Below, piece after piece: positions 32,462-46,367 of a DNA stretch of 64,000 nt. A program made the translations under genes and the position numbers. The DNA is from Batrachochytrium dendrobatidis JAM81 (lineage: Eukaryota; Chytridiomycota; Chytridiomycetes; Rhizophydiales): NCBI RefSeq assembly GCF_000203795.2, contig NW_006281099.1, forward strand, positions 484,690-548,689. The letters are read 5' to 3'. Positions within the stretch are counted from its first letter, which is position 1; each line of letters starts with the position of its first letter. Under the pieces are notes generated by a model. The model saw nothing but the letters and a program-made list of their open reading frames with translations. It was not told the origin of the DNA and searched no databases.

Positions 32462-35056
32462 ATGGGAACTCTAGCTAACACTACTGTTTGGACTTCTGAG
32501 CAGGTATACACTTTTCATTTTTACAATGGCATTCAACTATTGATCTTGAAAACGAGTATTGTGCTGCCCACTGGCTTGGAATATAGATTCATACTTGTGA
32601 TTTTATGAATGAATAGGACCAGAAATTGCGTGAGGGGTTTGAGCAGCATGGCCGTCACTGGGTGCATGTCAAGAAAGTCATGGGCAATGCGTTCAAGGTG
32701 TCCGAAGTAAGACCGTTGATATTGCTTCTTGTACGCTGTGGTTGCATCTGGCTAGTGTTGTTTACAGTGTTTGTATAGATTCGCAGCAGAGCTATTGCTT
32801 TAGGTCTTTTACCAGAAGAACATCTTCCAGCACATCATCTTGCTCAGGTTACCACTGCCGCCATTGGCTCTGCAAATGCTGCTACCACGCTCAAAGAAAT
32901 GGTTGCTCTGCCTAACATGTATTGTATTCAAATCGTTATTCACACTATCATTGTATTTGGTTTATTCATGGAATTGTGTGAATCTGCTGTCTGACCAACT
33001 CACTCATATTATACACTGCTATTCAACTGAAAATGGACTCGAATCTGGAATATCAAATTTGTTTGGCCATATTGGATGCATTATCAGCGATCCTCCCATG
33101 ACTCCAAGGAGGCGAGCGCTCGCTGCCAAGAAAAAATCAGCTACCATGGAGGAAACATCTGACCAGAAATCCTTGTCCGCCTCTCCTTTCAAGCAACAGA
33201 TGAATACACCCGACAAAACAAAACCAAAAGAATTATTATCCGTCAAATTGCCTGCTCCAAAATTTGTCCAGGATGCCAACATTGCTTCTTCAGAAGCTGT
33301 GTCATTATCACTGATGAACCTGGAAAATATTGCTGCTGCTGCAGATCCGCCTACTGTTGTTCCTACACCAGCTACTCTAAAACCCATGCCATCTCACTAC
33401 AATTTTGTATTTAGTAAAGCTACCAATTCTCCCATAGCTAATTTAGAAACTGCAACTGCTGTCTCTAAAGCTCCTGAAGTGGTTGTTGCACCAATGACTC
33501 CATCGCGTCGTGCTGCTGTGCGTGCTCAACGTGTCAGTCGATCTAAACTTTCGTCATCTTTTGTAAACGCTGCTGCTGCCCATTCTAATATAAACGATTT
33601 GAGCGCTGTTTCTGTTTCTGATTGTAATTTTAAATTTACGGATACCACAAAGACTGCAAGTGTAGCCTTTTCTGTAAACAAGTTTGAGCATCCGCCAGTT
33701 GCTTCACCTTCCATGCAGGCCGCTCTTTCTCGTCGCCAATCATTACTTGGTCTGCGCTCTCGACTAACAGAAAAACTTGCCATGGAATCTACAACAGCTT
33801 CAAAAGATTTGTTGGCTGCATTGGGCGATCGTTCTTCTCCGGTTTACAAATCGACAACTCCTATTCAATCTCATAATAAAGTAGCTTTGCTGGTTGAAAA
33901 ACATCAGGCTGCGATTAGCAAGGTGGTACCGCCATTAGAAACCGGTCACCGTATGACTCGTCGTGGTTCTGCTACTCATGCGGCTACTCTGATCCATTCT
34001 AAGCCTGTAGTAACGAGGCTGGCCAACATTGAAAATCTGTCCAACTTGACTGGAACTGAACAGAACGCAGCCTCCATGTTGTTTTTGGATGACACTCTTG
34101 CGTCACCACTTCGTCGATCAAAGCGTCGCGAACTTGTTGACAGCCCTGCACGTACCCCTACTGATTCATTGTCAAAGAGTGCTGCCATTGCTATGAATAC
34201 TGTTGACAAAAGTATGTTGGTTACTCCAGTGATGGAGATGAAAACCACTTTGAAAACTCCTATTGCTACTTTGACTTTAAAGCCAGATTTAAATGAGAAT
34301 GCTATTGGAGCGACTTACAATCCAGTTTTGGATGCTGCACCAAAAGTTACTGGAGCATCTGGTGTTAAAACAAAACCAGTCGATACTTCTTTTGAGTCAC
34401 TAACAGTAGGAAGCAACATGAACGTAAATCCTATGGGCACTAAAGTAGCTGAAACACCTGTGACTCCCGTACAGTCCTTCAAGCGTGGCGAAAAAGTTGA
34501 TTTAATTCATCTAATGAAACCAGGTGTCAATATGCCAATATGTTTTGACGAATGTGCTCCAACTCCTCCTGCTGCTCGCGAGGTTGTCGGCAAACGGAAG
34601 CGTTTGATTGGAAACGAGCTAAAGACTCCATCCCAAAAGGCCACGATGCTAATTTCAGCTGCTGCTACACCTGCATCGGCTCGTATTATTAAGCGTAAGC
34701 GTATTCGCCTAATGAGGTCTGATACTCAATCTTGCAGCGACGATGAAGAAGCCAATGCCACTGCTCTACATTTGGAACCAGCTTCCAAGGTTTTTGCATC
34801 TTCATCTCGGTCAAGTGCTGAGGATACGTTGTCCAATTTAGATGAGTTTGCTTCTACTTCACACATTGAATCTACCGATAATGAGTTTGACAAAGAAAAG
34901 AATGGGGATATATCTGAAACAAAGAGTGATTTTGGCGACGATACTAAAGAGAGCAACGATATGGATGTGGGTATGGATGACTGGCCAATGGATCATGAAA
35001 CTTGGACTATTCGTGCAGTGAAGCGTTTTGCGCGTGCATTGTATTTGGTGCAATGA
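32462..35056 (+). CDS. SANT/Myb-like domain protein, large disordered Ser/Thr-rich body
   Basis: Exons 32462-32503, 32617-32706, 32779-32918 and 33088-35056 give 746 residues. The first 60 residues form a Myb/SANT-like three-helix unit with the tryptophan pattern VWTSEQDQKLREGFEQHG...HWVHVKKVMG. The rest is a long low-complexity region rich in Ser, Thr, Ala and Lys, with repeated proline-directed sites of the type MTPRRRALAAKK and MTPSRRAAVRAQR and a basic patch (RIIKRKRIRLMR) near residue 640. The C-terminus is acidic. This looks like a nuclear, CDK-regulated chromatin or kinetochore protein, but I do not recognise the family. Unspliced reading of the third exon would insert a hydrophobic segment, so the intron at 32919-33087 is needed. 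Confidence 0.75.
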
Positions 35057-35282
35057 ATGGTTTCTTGCAATGCTGAAATAGAAACAGCGCGGGAATATGC
35101 TAGTTGAATCTGGTCTTATTGTTTCTATACATTGATGATATTGGTTTGTGTTTGAACTTTGCTTGTTTTACAGATTTGTTAGTGTTTGTCTGAAATACAA
35201 CTGTTTGAATATCTTTTTGGGTGGAATCAAAAAAGAATAAATTCAAATTTAAATTACAGTCATTCTACAAGTCGAAAATTTA

Positions 35283-38200
35283 ATGAACACAGTTCTACTC
35301 AACCCACTCGGGGGCCAGTGTACAGACAAGGAACAGTTAAGACGTGTTCGTCTGCAGGAAGAACGGCGTGAGGATATGCGACGACATCTGGCAGCACAAG
35401 CTGCCCAGCATCATCCTCGTCTTCGTTGTATTATTGCTAAACACCAGGAACCTGTCGCGTCTGTGCCTTCGTTGCCATTTGCAGCAAAGGGCAGTTCAAA
35501 TGACACTAGTTCAAGTCATCAGCCTATTGGTCTATTGCTCAAAGAACGGCCATTATCTGCAGAAAGTCAGCACCATTCTGCAAATGTCAGTCAACCTAAT
35601 GTAGAATATAATAAAGGAAACGGACACTCTGCTATACAAGATCCAGCTTTAACCTCGAGTCCATACCCAGCGTATCCTCAAAGCATGAGCAATGCATTTC
35701 CACATGCCACGCATCTATATCCATCATACCCAATAGGGTATCCGTATCACATGCAGCCAACATATGGTTGCATGCCCTATCCACCATCCACACAATCTCC
35801 TTGGAATCTACCGCCACATCACGCCGAGTTTGACAAGAGGCTTCCACTACCTCCAGTGCCAGCTGTTCGATGGGATCAGACATCTTCTGCTCATCCAAAT
35901 ATACACCTTTCTGATACAGATCCAATACATCCACAGTATAACCATTCATATGCCAACCCATATCCCATAGCTTTTGAACAGCAAAATGAACCTCCACAGC
36001 AAGGAACATCCAATTGGTATCTTCAGCCACCAGCATTTCTTAACCCACATCGATTACTACCAGCTATCTATCCAAAACATGACGAATTCAATCCAAACTC
36101 GGCACCAATGCGTGCAGAAAATGATCTACCTTTAACACAACCAAGAGTCATTCCAGAAATCTCCACCCGTCTATTGGATCGTACCGATTCTAAAATGAAT
36201 GGCCGCCAATCCAAACAATCCTATGCAGCAGATTTAGGTAATCCAGCACCAATAATGTGTTTGCTGAATATTGTTGAGTTGTGTTAAAATAGAACTAACG
36301 GTTGATGTTATATTGCACATGATCAATATCTCGTAATAGAACGACAAATTGCTGAAAAGGCGGCTCAAAAGCAACAAGAAAGAGCTTTTCGACAGGTACT
36401 CGAGATATTTCATTGATCTACTTTTTATCTAATCAAAAACATAAAAGTTTATTTGGTATTAAGTGAAAGTGTGAGCTAACTGATTAGTGCGACTTTCAAA
36501 TAGGGATTTGCTGAAAATGCCCATATTCCTTTGGTAGGCTGGAATAGTGTATGGATTGAGATGATATATAGTGAATGATTTGCCAATGACACTTGTCTAT
36601 TCACGTAATCCGATTTAGCTGGACACGCCTGGTGATTCACACAATGCATTTCGTTTTCAACAGCAAGCGCAATCGTATTATCCTAAACAGTCAAATCCAT
36701 CAAACGATTATCGACATTTTGATCGGTCATTAGCTCCGCTGTCAAACAATATTGAATTGAGCGAAAAGAAACCTTTAAACACAGTAAGTGTTGCTAAATC
36801 AAAGCCTAGGATGTATTAGGTTGTATGATGGCTATCACTAGATTGATGAAGCTGATTTTTGAATCAATTCATTTCTACAATCATAGAAATCTCAATATCT
36901 CAAAGATTTGGGTATGTATATATTTTATAAGCTTTATCTTTCAGTGTCAATGCATTGGTTGTAGGTTTTAAATTTCGGCAATATCTAGATGACCAGATTC
37001 GACAAAAAAAAGAAATAACAGACCGACAAAAACAGATTCAAAAACTTCAAGATGAAAAGGTATAGCAGTAATGTTGAGTACAGCTACAAAACCAACAAAA
37101 GCTGAGCCATGAGTATATTTGTAAATGTCATCTTTTATTTATAGAAGGAAAAGGAAATAAGCGATTATTCACCATTTGGGCGAAGTGGTGCTGGTGCACC
37201 TCATCAACAGCAGCAGCAAGAAACATCTGGATTAACAGGTAGACGAAAGGTATGATACTTTTGCTAGAATTTACTGTTGAATTTCAAAGATTATTTATTC
37301 GGTCAACTATTATAAATAGTTTCCTCAACAACACGCTTCGCAAACATCAGCAGGTGAATATTCTGAAGCTCGGTCTGATCTTCAAAGCTCATCTCCAACT
37401 GGTGAGCACCGCACTATGCACTCTCTTCAGCCCGACTTTCCCAATAACCAGAAAATAAGCTTTTTGGAGGATAATATGAATGGTTTCAGACCTTCAATAT
37501 CAAATTCGTCTTTTGATCTCATGCATCACAACTCCAACCAAAACGGGACACAACAGTACAACAATCACTCAATGCACAGCCAATCTTCTTTTTCTCCGCC
37601 TCCATCTTTGTTTCCTCCAAAGTAATGTATATGTACTAGAATGCACTATTTTGATCATTCTTGGACATATTATACTATAAACTAACCCAGTAAATATACA
37701 TTAAACCAGCAATACCGCGACAAATCAATCTACTCAGAATAAGAATCAAAGCAACGGAGAAAAGTCTTATCTGAGAGGTGTCGCCAATATAGATACTATG
37801 CCTCAATGGCGTCGCGAAGAGCTATCACGAAAGCAAAAAATGCAGCAAGAAACTCAAGTACGTCTATTGATTTTCCATATGGCTAGAGCATCAAACTTTA
37901 TGGTTTAGTTATACCTGTAATAATAAACAAATTGGTGACCTAGTACTAACAACTGCGTTTGATAGGACGGGCTACTACTTCAGATTGCTGAAAAAGAGGC
38001 CGAAAAGGCAAAACAAGAAGCTATTCGAAAAAAAGAAGACGAAAAAGAGCTGGAAAGACTGGTAAAAGAACAGGAACTGCTTAGAGAAAAATATGCCCGT
38101 GAAACTGAAATGGCTCGACAAAAAGAGGTGATCGTTTATTGCACCGGCGTACTGCTACCTATTTACTTTGTTCACATATATGCAAACTTGAATCAATAAC

Positions 38201-40191
38201 ACTTGCTGAGATATCTTCAACCATAGGAGGAAACTATGCTTGAGAATGAAAAACAGAGGCAAGTAAAAGTACAGGAAAATATACGGCATGAACAATTGAC
38301 AGCGCATCAAAACAGTCTAGATATGCTTGAATCTACAGATGGTATCAAGACATCCTACGCAACTAAATCACAGAAAAATAAAAATTCGACTTCAAACGAT
38401 ACCCACCAAGAATCCAAATCACGATTTAAAGCTGATTCTTTACCATTGACTGGACAGAGTAAGCCTGTAATGATCGATCACCAAACATCTCGACCACGCT
38501 CGCCTCCAATTCCGACAGTTTTAAAAAAACTGCAACAGGCTGGCCTGTATTCAGAAATCAAGCCAAATGTATTAAACTCGGCTCCAATCTCCAATCAGTG
38601 CAGCGTTAATCAGCACTCGTCAACAACACATCACGAAAATGAAGGAGTTATTGTAAACCCTGCAACACAAGCCATACCTTCAACATCACACCGCCAACAA
38701 AGCACGCCAAGTACAAAAGTTGCAATGGCGCCAATGTCACCGCCGCTTCCTGCGCAAATTAGACGTCAAAAAGTAATTGATCAGTCCAACACCGAGGTTA
38801 CTGAAATGGATAACAAGGTGTTGCTAAAGCAACTATCTGATATTCAAAAGGTGTGCGCGTAAATCTATTTAGTGTCTTTGGGTTTAAAAAAGTATATGCA
38901 ACTAACCTTGTAATGACATAGGAACTTGCTCAAGAAGATATGAAAATTCGACAAGATTTGTGTTTATCAGGTAACCATTTCGAATATAGACATAAACAGA
39001 TTTGTTGACTCATATTTTTAAACTTGAAACTCGCATAAAACAGCTGCACCGAGTAAAGATAGACAGTTTCGACATCCAATTACATTGGCACCATTTCAAC
39101 TCAAACCGTCTAAAAAGACGCAGCATGCAACTACCAAACAAACGTCAGTACAGCAGAAAACTAGTATTGACACCCATCGAGAAAGTTGCGAATTTCTACC
39201 TTTATTGCTTCATCCAGTTCCTGTTCGATCCCTTAATCTTGCTGAAACATTTGACCATCAGTCTATTTTAAAACTCGATGGTTTTATTGAGCACAAAGAC
39301 AATCAGGATAATGATTCACTGGTTTATGATTGGAAACAGTACGACACTAAACAAAACAAAACATCTAGAAAAAGCAGTATAAATAGTCGTTTAGGTTTTG
39401 ATCACATCGATTCCGCATTTAAAATACATTATCTAGATGACGCAATACACGGTTCAAATAAGCAAGGCATGTCTAGAACTAGTTCCAATTATCAACTCAA
39501 ATCTGAAAAAAGGTGAGTTTAATAGCTCATGCTTATACAAGAGATGCAAGTGGTGATTATGTTTAATTTACTAACGATTACATCGTTGTTTATATTGTTG
39601 ATACATGTAAATTAAACAAAATCAATGTGTGTTTTATGCAATCTGAACCGTTCAAACACTAGCAAAGCATGTGGACACTTAGATCAGCCATATCGTGTTC
39701 AGTCCGTGTTGGATATATTTAGCAATTCTAGATCAGAATCAAGGTATTATTTTGAATCCATGCTCATATTAAGCCAAAATTGTTTTTTATTGCCATGCGA
39801 TTCGAAGATGAGTATCAAGTTACTAATGTTGAATGTAATCAAAATCAGACAAGGGACACCAAGGGATTCAAAGCCAAACAAGACAACCTTAGATCATGAT
39901 CGTATTTTGCGAGCTCAAAGTGCTGAGTGGTCATTGAGTATGGACGAAATTGAACGACGGAATGAGCAGCGACTAGAGCGACTAACGCGACTTGAAGCGC
40001 GACAGAATCAGTATTTGGAAGATGAACGCAATAGTGGACACGAAGACAAAGCAGAGATTATTCGATTATTTATGCTCAAAGGAGAAGGAGCCCAAGAGAT
40101 TTGTGAAAAAGCACAGGATGAATGCAGTATTCCAACCACTCCATCAGTGTTTCGACCTTTAAAAATAGATAAACATGGAGATTGGAAGTAA
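35283..40191 (+). CDS. CSPP1-like coiled-coil protein (centrosome/spindle/cilium candidate)
   Basis: Fifteen exons: 35283-36237, 36340-36395, 36504-36533, 36619-36783, 36887-36911, 36965-37059, 37145-37249, 37320-37621, 37710-37857, 37966-38127, 38227-38850, 38922-38970, 39044-39512, 39663-39743 and 39849-40191, about 1,202 residues. Highly charged helices (LRRVRLQEERREDMRRHLAA, RQYLDDQIRQKKEITDRQKQ, KEAEKAKQEAIRKKEDEKEL) alternate with disordered Ser/Gln/Pro regions. The segment DYSPFGRSGAGAP following a coiled coil recalls the NPWGxxGGGAP-type motifs that follow coiled coils in CSPP1, a centrosome, spindle-pole and ciliary protein. Family assignment is therefore tentative; a coiled-coil microtubule-organising role is inference. 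The 25- and 30-nt microexons are supported only by phase and splice sites. Confidence 0.65.
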
Positions 40192-40252
40192 ACCACACAA
40201 GACCAGTTCGAATAGAGAAAAAGAATGCTTTAAACACATGCTGCTGATAGTA

Positions 40253-40290
40253 GTCGATTCAGACAACTCAAGAATGCTGTCTGAATCGAC
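40253..40290. repeat. Perfect 13-bp inverted repeat downstream of the CSPP1-like gene
   Basis: GTCGATTCAGACA (40253-40265) and TGTCTGAATCGAC (40278-40290) flank a 12-nt loop. It lies 61 bp after the stop codon of the CSPP1-like gene and probably falls in its 3' untranslated region, where it would form a stable hairpin in the transcript. The remainder of the 360-bp space to the SWI1 start shows nothing else I can support. Confidence 0.8.
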
Positions 40291-40551
40291 AAATTCAAAA
40301 GATTTTTTGTAATAACAAATTTGTGGTTGCACAAGAAGTTCTTTACAACTTGTTGTTGGTTTTGGTCCTGGTGAACAGAGATAGCAATAGTATTCGCACT
40401 CTTGAGTCTGCATATTCATTCTGTTAGAACCAGCGGCTTCCTTTTTGTTAAAATTGTTGCTTGGAAGTAGGACAGCTGGATTGGTCGTTTTGCTAAAGTC
40501 AAGTCAGCAGCAACATCTGCAAGTCTGTAAGTTGTCGCTGAAGAGAGCCCA

Positions 40552-43500
40552 ATGGCAGACCCTCATATACAAAACAGCACTGCTGCTTCTGCCAGCTCTG
40601 CCAATACTACTGCCACTTCAACTGGAAATATGGATGCCAGCCTAATGCAACAGCAACGCTTCTATTGGCAGCAACAGCAGTTGATGAATACTTCTGCATA
40701 TGGAAATGGCAGTCAGTCAATGCCTTCTGTTTATTCTCAGATGCCTGCGATCTCTGCTTCTCAATTAGATATGAACAGACTTCACCGCCCATCCATGTCC
40801 TTGCACTCTCAATCGCACGGTCTTGCATCTGGTTCTGATCCTGCAACTACTAATAATACTATTAATGGTCCTTCTGCTATTGCATCCATGTCAGGTCCAG
40901 TAGACATAAATGCTGTCTTGGAAGTGTCGACTGCTTTAACTGCAGCCACATACCCACAGAACATATCTGCATCCACTGTGTCCGATCTACCAACTCAGAT
41001 GCGCTCGCGGATGTCATTTTCACAACTACCGCAACAGTATCCATATCTTCAACAGCAACAGTTTGGTAATATATCCTTTCCTTTTATTCAACAGAATGAT
41101 TCAGTATCCAATAATTCAATGAGCCGGACTCCTAGTCAACAAAGCATGTCACAATCGTTTTTTCATAATGGTATTTTGATTGCTGTAGCATTGTTTTCAG
41201 CGAGATTACTTGCAGGTCTTGTATTCATTTTACCTTGAAGTTGCTAACCCATTGTTTAAACTTTATACATGTCTACTATTTAGTAGACTATGGGAATACA
41301 AATAAATCTGGACAAGCTACAGTTTTAAATGGTGATGGATCCAATTTAGAGCCTGATTTAGCCATGCACTCTGCCAATCTGAACCAGAAAAATAATGACA
41401 CCGATGGTAGTAGCATGGCTGGGGACATGGGGAATGTACACCGAGAAAGTATACAGTCTACTTTTGGTATGAAAAACCAGGCTGGATCTATAGGACTCTC
41501 GAATCTTGGGGCGTCTGCTCCAATGCAAGGCTTTCAGCACAATCCTTCCCGTGTTGCTCTAGAGTCTTCGAGCACACAACCACACTTTCAACCCCATTCC
41601 GCAATTCAATTACCGTCACAATTTCAAGCCCAACCACCTTCTCAGCCGTGGTTGCAACATCAATTGCAAGAATCTCGGCCTAAATCTATAGATTCACGAC
41701 CAACCCAAAATTCTCAATCTTTGCTTGACGCAACATCAGGATCCATGGGGAATGCGTTTTCTTTGAATCAAATGAATCCAGCGAGACCTACAGAGACCGG
41801 AGCAATGCAGCAGCAAAATATGGATCAGAATCAGTTTTTGCAGCGGATACAGCCGTATCAGCAAAATCAAATGTGGGCCCAGCAACTTCAGATGCAACAA
41901 CATCAGTTTCAGCAAGCATTACAAAATCAAATATCTGTTTCTGCTGGTATGGGAACACAGGTTAGTACAATGCAGCAACCACATATTCAAGATGAAATGG
42001 CTCAGTCTTTCCAACCCAACTTTCTTGAGCGAACGACTACATATGGTTCAGAATTGCCATTCCTATCCACACTGCCAACTTCTTTTCCTAATTCCTCGTT
42101 TACTTCTCCACCACCCATGAGCAAGAAAGGGTCTATATCTAGCATACAGTCAGCTCGTGACACGTCTTATTTGAAGCAAGCGTCTTTAAATGATACAGTG
42201 AATGCAGCGGTAATCAAAAATACTGCTCAACACGGGATGTTGACAAACAACGAACGGCTGATGCTTGATTCTAAAGTGAATTCTGCTTCTAATCATTTTG
42301 GACAGCAAACTGCTGGTGGATCAGCTGGAAAATTTACAAACGATTCTGCATCAGGCGTACCTTTTATCAATGGATCTCAGACATATGCTTCACAGCCCGC
42401 TGTTTCTTCTGGTGCTTCTGCACCAGATGTTATGGCGAATCGTGGATCTATTTCTGGAAATACTGGGGTGTCGCTACCGACTCAAGGAGCTTATCGCACA
42501 GATGGAAATTCTAGTACTAATACGAGTCTTGTCCAAATGCAACAACAGTTTATGATGCAACAGCAACAGTTGCGACAGTTTCAGCAGCAACAGTTGCAGC
42601 AGTTACAGCAGCAGCAATCGCTTACTCCACAACAAATTCGGCAAATACAGCAACAGCATCAAATGAATCAGCATCAGCTGTTGCAAATGCAGCAGCAAAC
42701 AATACAAAGTCAGCAGTCTCAATTGATGCAACAACAAAAAAGTTTGCAGTTATCCCCTTCACAACAGAATCCTATTGTTTCAAATGTAGTTCATCCTATA
42801 GCACAACAACAACACTTTTTACAAAAGGTTCAGGACAAACAGTGGTTCGATCAAGTGTTTAATAATTTTATGATCAGTCGCAACATTACTTTCAACAGAG
42901 TTCCTATATTGGCTTCTAAACCGCTTAATATGCACGCTCTATTTCTTGCTGTGGTAGAGGCAGGGGGGATGGAAAAGGTAAGATTTAAATGCCGAGCGCT
43001 GCTAGTTTGAACAAGAGTGAATTGTTTAAATCTGAATTTGACTTTTATTAATCAACTATTATGATTTGTACATTTACTGATATTTTACTACATTTTTTAA
43101 TTTGTATCTTAACAATCGCTGCGTCCAATGCTTGCAATGTATTTGCTTTAGCTTTCCGCCAAAGCGGCATGGAGACCAATTTCCAAGAAGCTGGGATATG
43201 ATACACAACCAAATGTACCATCACTACTTCGAAAACACTACACTAGTCACTTGTATCCGTTTGAGCAGTTTCTTTTTCCAAGCTTGACCAGTACGAATCC
43301 AGATGCTAATAGAAAAAGTGTAACTCCTACGCCTCTTCAAAAAACAATTAAATCCAAAACCATGTCCATGCATTCGACACCAGATACGACTGCTGCTGCG
43401 ACTGCTCAAAACGGAGTTTCGTCAAGTGTATCCAAAGCGCAGATGCATCCAATGACGTTTCAAGGACCGCCATTTTCAAGTGATGCGACGACTAGTGTGC

Positions 43501-45809
43501 ACTCTAGTACTGCTCCTCAAACTGCTCTGCAGCTGCCCATGAATACTATGGAGAGTATGAATAAGGTGTTATTACAGAACGATAATTCAATTGTACCTAA
43601 AACACCTAATACTCAGGTAGGTACTACTGGTGCATCACAACCACCAATGAATTCGGCCGGATCTCGTACTGGATTTTCCGATTCTGCCAATCAGTGGCAG
43701 CATGCTGGCACAATGGGAATGGTTCAGCCATCTCCTTTACATACTTCTCGAACACCGTGTACGTCTATTACTGCAACTTCTGAAATTTCACAGGCTCCTG
43801 TTGCACATACCTCGACATTTCAGATGTCTGGAGCACAGTCTCTGCTTGCTTCTAATCAAAATATATCACCCCACGCATTGTCTGATCAATCTGGAACTTC
43901 TCTTCATCCCAACTTTCAATATGAAAAGGATGGTTTGTCACATTCTGCTTTACAGACTTTTTCAGCCGATTCACCAGCTTCAGGTGATACCCGTTCACAT
44001 TTACCACCTCATCAATCGCTTTCATCTCAGCAACAGTTGCAACTGCAACAAATTATGCAGATGAAACAGCTTCAAATGCAAAAGCAGAGCACACCGTCTC
44101 AACAAAAGGAAGAGGTTTTAGTCAAAACAGAGCATGCTACAGTAGCAGCACCTTTATCACAGGGATCTTTGGAAACGCAAGCCGAAATGCAATCCAAGAC
44201 ATCCCATACTCGACCTGTGCATTTGTTTACACCACGATCACGCCGATTGACTACATATGGTGGTATAGATTTAGAGAAGCTTGCGCGAGCCATTCGTCGT
44301 GCTTCTCCTTGTAAAGAGCAATATGGTGGGTTTTACATTTGTTTAAATAATGATACATTTTGACCATATAGTGTGTGCTGGTGTTTGTATTAATAGCCCT
44401 ACTGTTTATGTTATTTGGTTTACTTTATTCTTGATTGGTGCAATTATATAGCTATTCAAGATATGTCTCGACTTACCATGTCGCTCAAATCCAGATTGCA
44501 GTCCGAAGTACGATATGCTCTTGACGCACTGCTAATTTTTTCCCATGAGGGCACAATCAGGTTCACAGAGTGCATTGATTTGCTAAACGCGCTTGTTCGA
44601 CTCGCTGGAGACTCTCTTACAGAACTGTTTTCATTGACACAAGCTAAAATGCAGGTTCTTGATCATCCTCATGCCACGTACCTGTCATTATTTGAAACAC
44701 AATTTCATGAGCAGCATATGCTTGAGCCTATGGGTCGACCCACACTGTGTAGAACTAAACTTCTGTCAGATTGCTGTTTGAGCATTGGAATTATTTTGCG
44801 CAATTGTTCCTTTTTTTCAGAGAATCAAAGAATGCTGGCTGAGCATGCAGGCGTTGTAGAGCTACTCTACTGGGAGATTGATTTGACTGCCTTATTAGAT
44901 ACACCTATGGCCGAGTATATAGATGGTAATTATACTGCCGACACATATGATCAATGTAGCAACGTGGAGGATGAAGCAAGTAAACCGCATCAGGATAATT
45001 TATTGGATGTTGAACGTCGAGCAGATTTTTCTGTTTGTAGTGAGCTAGCTCAAGATACCACTGATAGCGCTACGCACTCTTTTCCGCGTTGTCATCGTCA
45101 GACTGTACCTAAGCCCACCTTTAGCATGCTGCATATTTTGGATCATCGAAAAAATGCTATAGTGATTCTTTCCAATATTGGCAATTTTGTGCACTGCCGT
45201 ACCGAATCCATTTCAACAGCATTTTTGAATACCATATCAGACTTTATTGGCTGCAATTCGGCATATGTGTACCCAGCACTCGATGCTATGGCACGATTGA
45301 TGCTTGTATCGGACAATCTGGACCGGTTTTCTCGGTATGATGGGATTTATGTACTTGCAAATAGAATAGCTGCACTTTTACCCGACCGAATTCTATTTGA
45401 CATGCCACCAGAGCAGCATGCTCTGCTTGAACTTGTTTCCATGACACTCTATTCCGTGACATTTATTGGCAACGACATGCTTCGTCAACACATATGCCAG
45501 ATCCCAGGTTTGATACAAACTCTTTTGCGACTCTGCCATCTTCCTTACATGCAATACATTGGACAGCGAGTAAATGTCACGCAGGCACAATTTAAACTTT
45601 TACAAAAGCAGCTGATTCAAATGTTGCCAATCTGCCAGCGTTCGATGCGAACCATATACGAATGCGCCAAGTATGCAGGAAACAGAGACAGGCTGCTATT
45701 ATTTGAACAAGAGCTTTTGGAAACATCTATTGATGCACAGCAGGCAGGTGACGATAATTTGGCGAAGCTTACAGCAGAAGTGCTATCAGAGCTGAGTGGT
45801 GTTGACTAA
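40552..45809 (+). CDS. SWI1: SWI1/ARID1-type subunit of the SWI/SNF chromatin remodeller
   Basis: Exons 40552-41170, 41284-42977, 43152-44325 and 44452-45809 give 1,614 residues. The first 720 are Gln/Ser/Asn-rich and disordered, with a dense polyglutamine-like block at 42535-42770. An ARID DNA-binding domain starts near residue 726 (WFDQVFNNFM, MHALFLAVVEAGGMEK, then across intron 2 LSAKAAWRPISKKLGY, VPSLLRKHYTSHLYPFEQFL). A second disordered region follows. The last exon encodes an all-helical domain (MSLKSRLQSEVRYALDALLI, FTECIDLLNALVRLAGDS, LSDCCLSIGIILRNCSFFSE) that corresponds to the C-terminal core-binding domain of SWI1/ARID1/BAF250. Role: scaffold and DNA-contacting subunit of the SWI/SNF complex in the nucleus. 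The last part has an ARM-like character. Confidence 0.92.
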
Positions 45810-45828
45810 TAAAAAGATGCGCAATTCA

Positions 45829-46247
45829 CAGCCGTATTCATGTAAAATGGAACACTAAATAAAGGTGCCAAATACATAATAAATAAACAGTCTCATGAAA
45901 TGATGGATGCCAATTTACTGGACAACATTGCGTTTGACAGAGTTGACCTTTCTCTTGGTGATTAGCATGAAAACAGCGAATGCATTGCCGAGATTGTTTC
46001 TTGAATTACAACGCGAGCGTTGAGATTTTAGGATACAGGGAAGTTTAATTGACAAGATTAAAATAGTCGGATTCAATATTTAGATTCTGATGAATGAATC
46101 TGATTTCAAATTTGTATATGATGGCTGTTGTGTTTGGAAAAATTAAAAATTTCAATTTTTAATAGTAAAGTACAACGCATTTATTATTTATTCCAAAGAC
46201 CTGTTGCAAGATCAATACAAAAGTGTTATTTTACATGAATATGGCTG
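45829..46247 (-). mobile_element. Complete TIR element (419 bp) between SWI1 and bL31m
   Basis: The A-end CAGCCGTATTCATGTAAAAT continues with GGAACACTAAATAAAGGTGCC and ACATAATAAATAAACAG. The B-end, inverted, is AGTGTTATTTTACATGAATATGGCTG followed by TA; the left flank is CA. The 27 terminal bases of the two ends are near-perfect inverted repeats. The interior includes TGAATCTGATTTCAAATTTG, shared with the PAH-intron copy. It carries no frame and is the clearest non-autonomous example in the window. Confidence 0.85.
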
Positions 46248-46367
46248 TAAAATGATGTGTAAATTCTGACCTGATGTAGATCACGTGGGATTGCAGGATT
46301 GATTTCACTTGTTTTGATGGCAATTGTTTTTTTCCAGCAACTCATAGATTGACAGTCACTCACTGCG

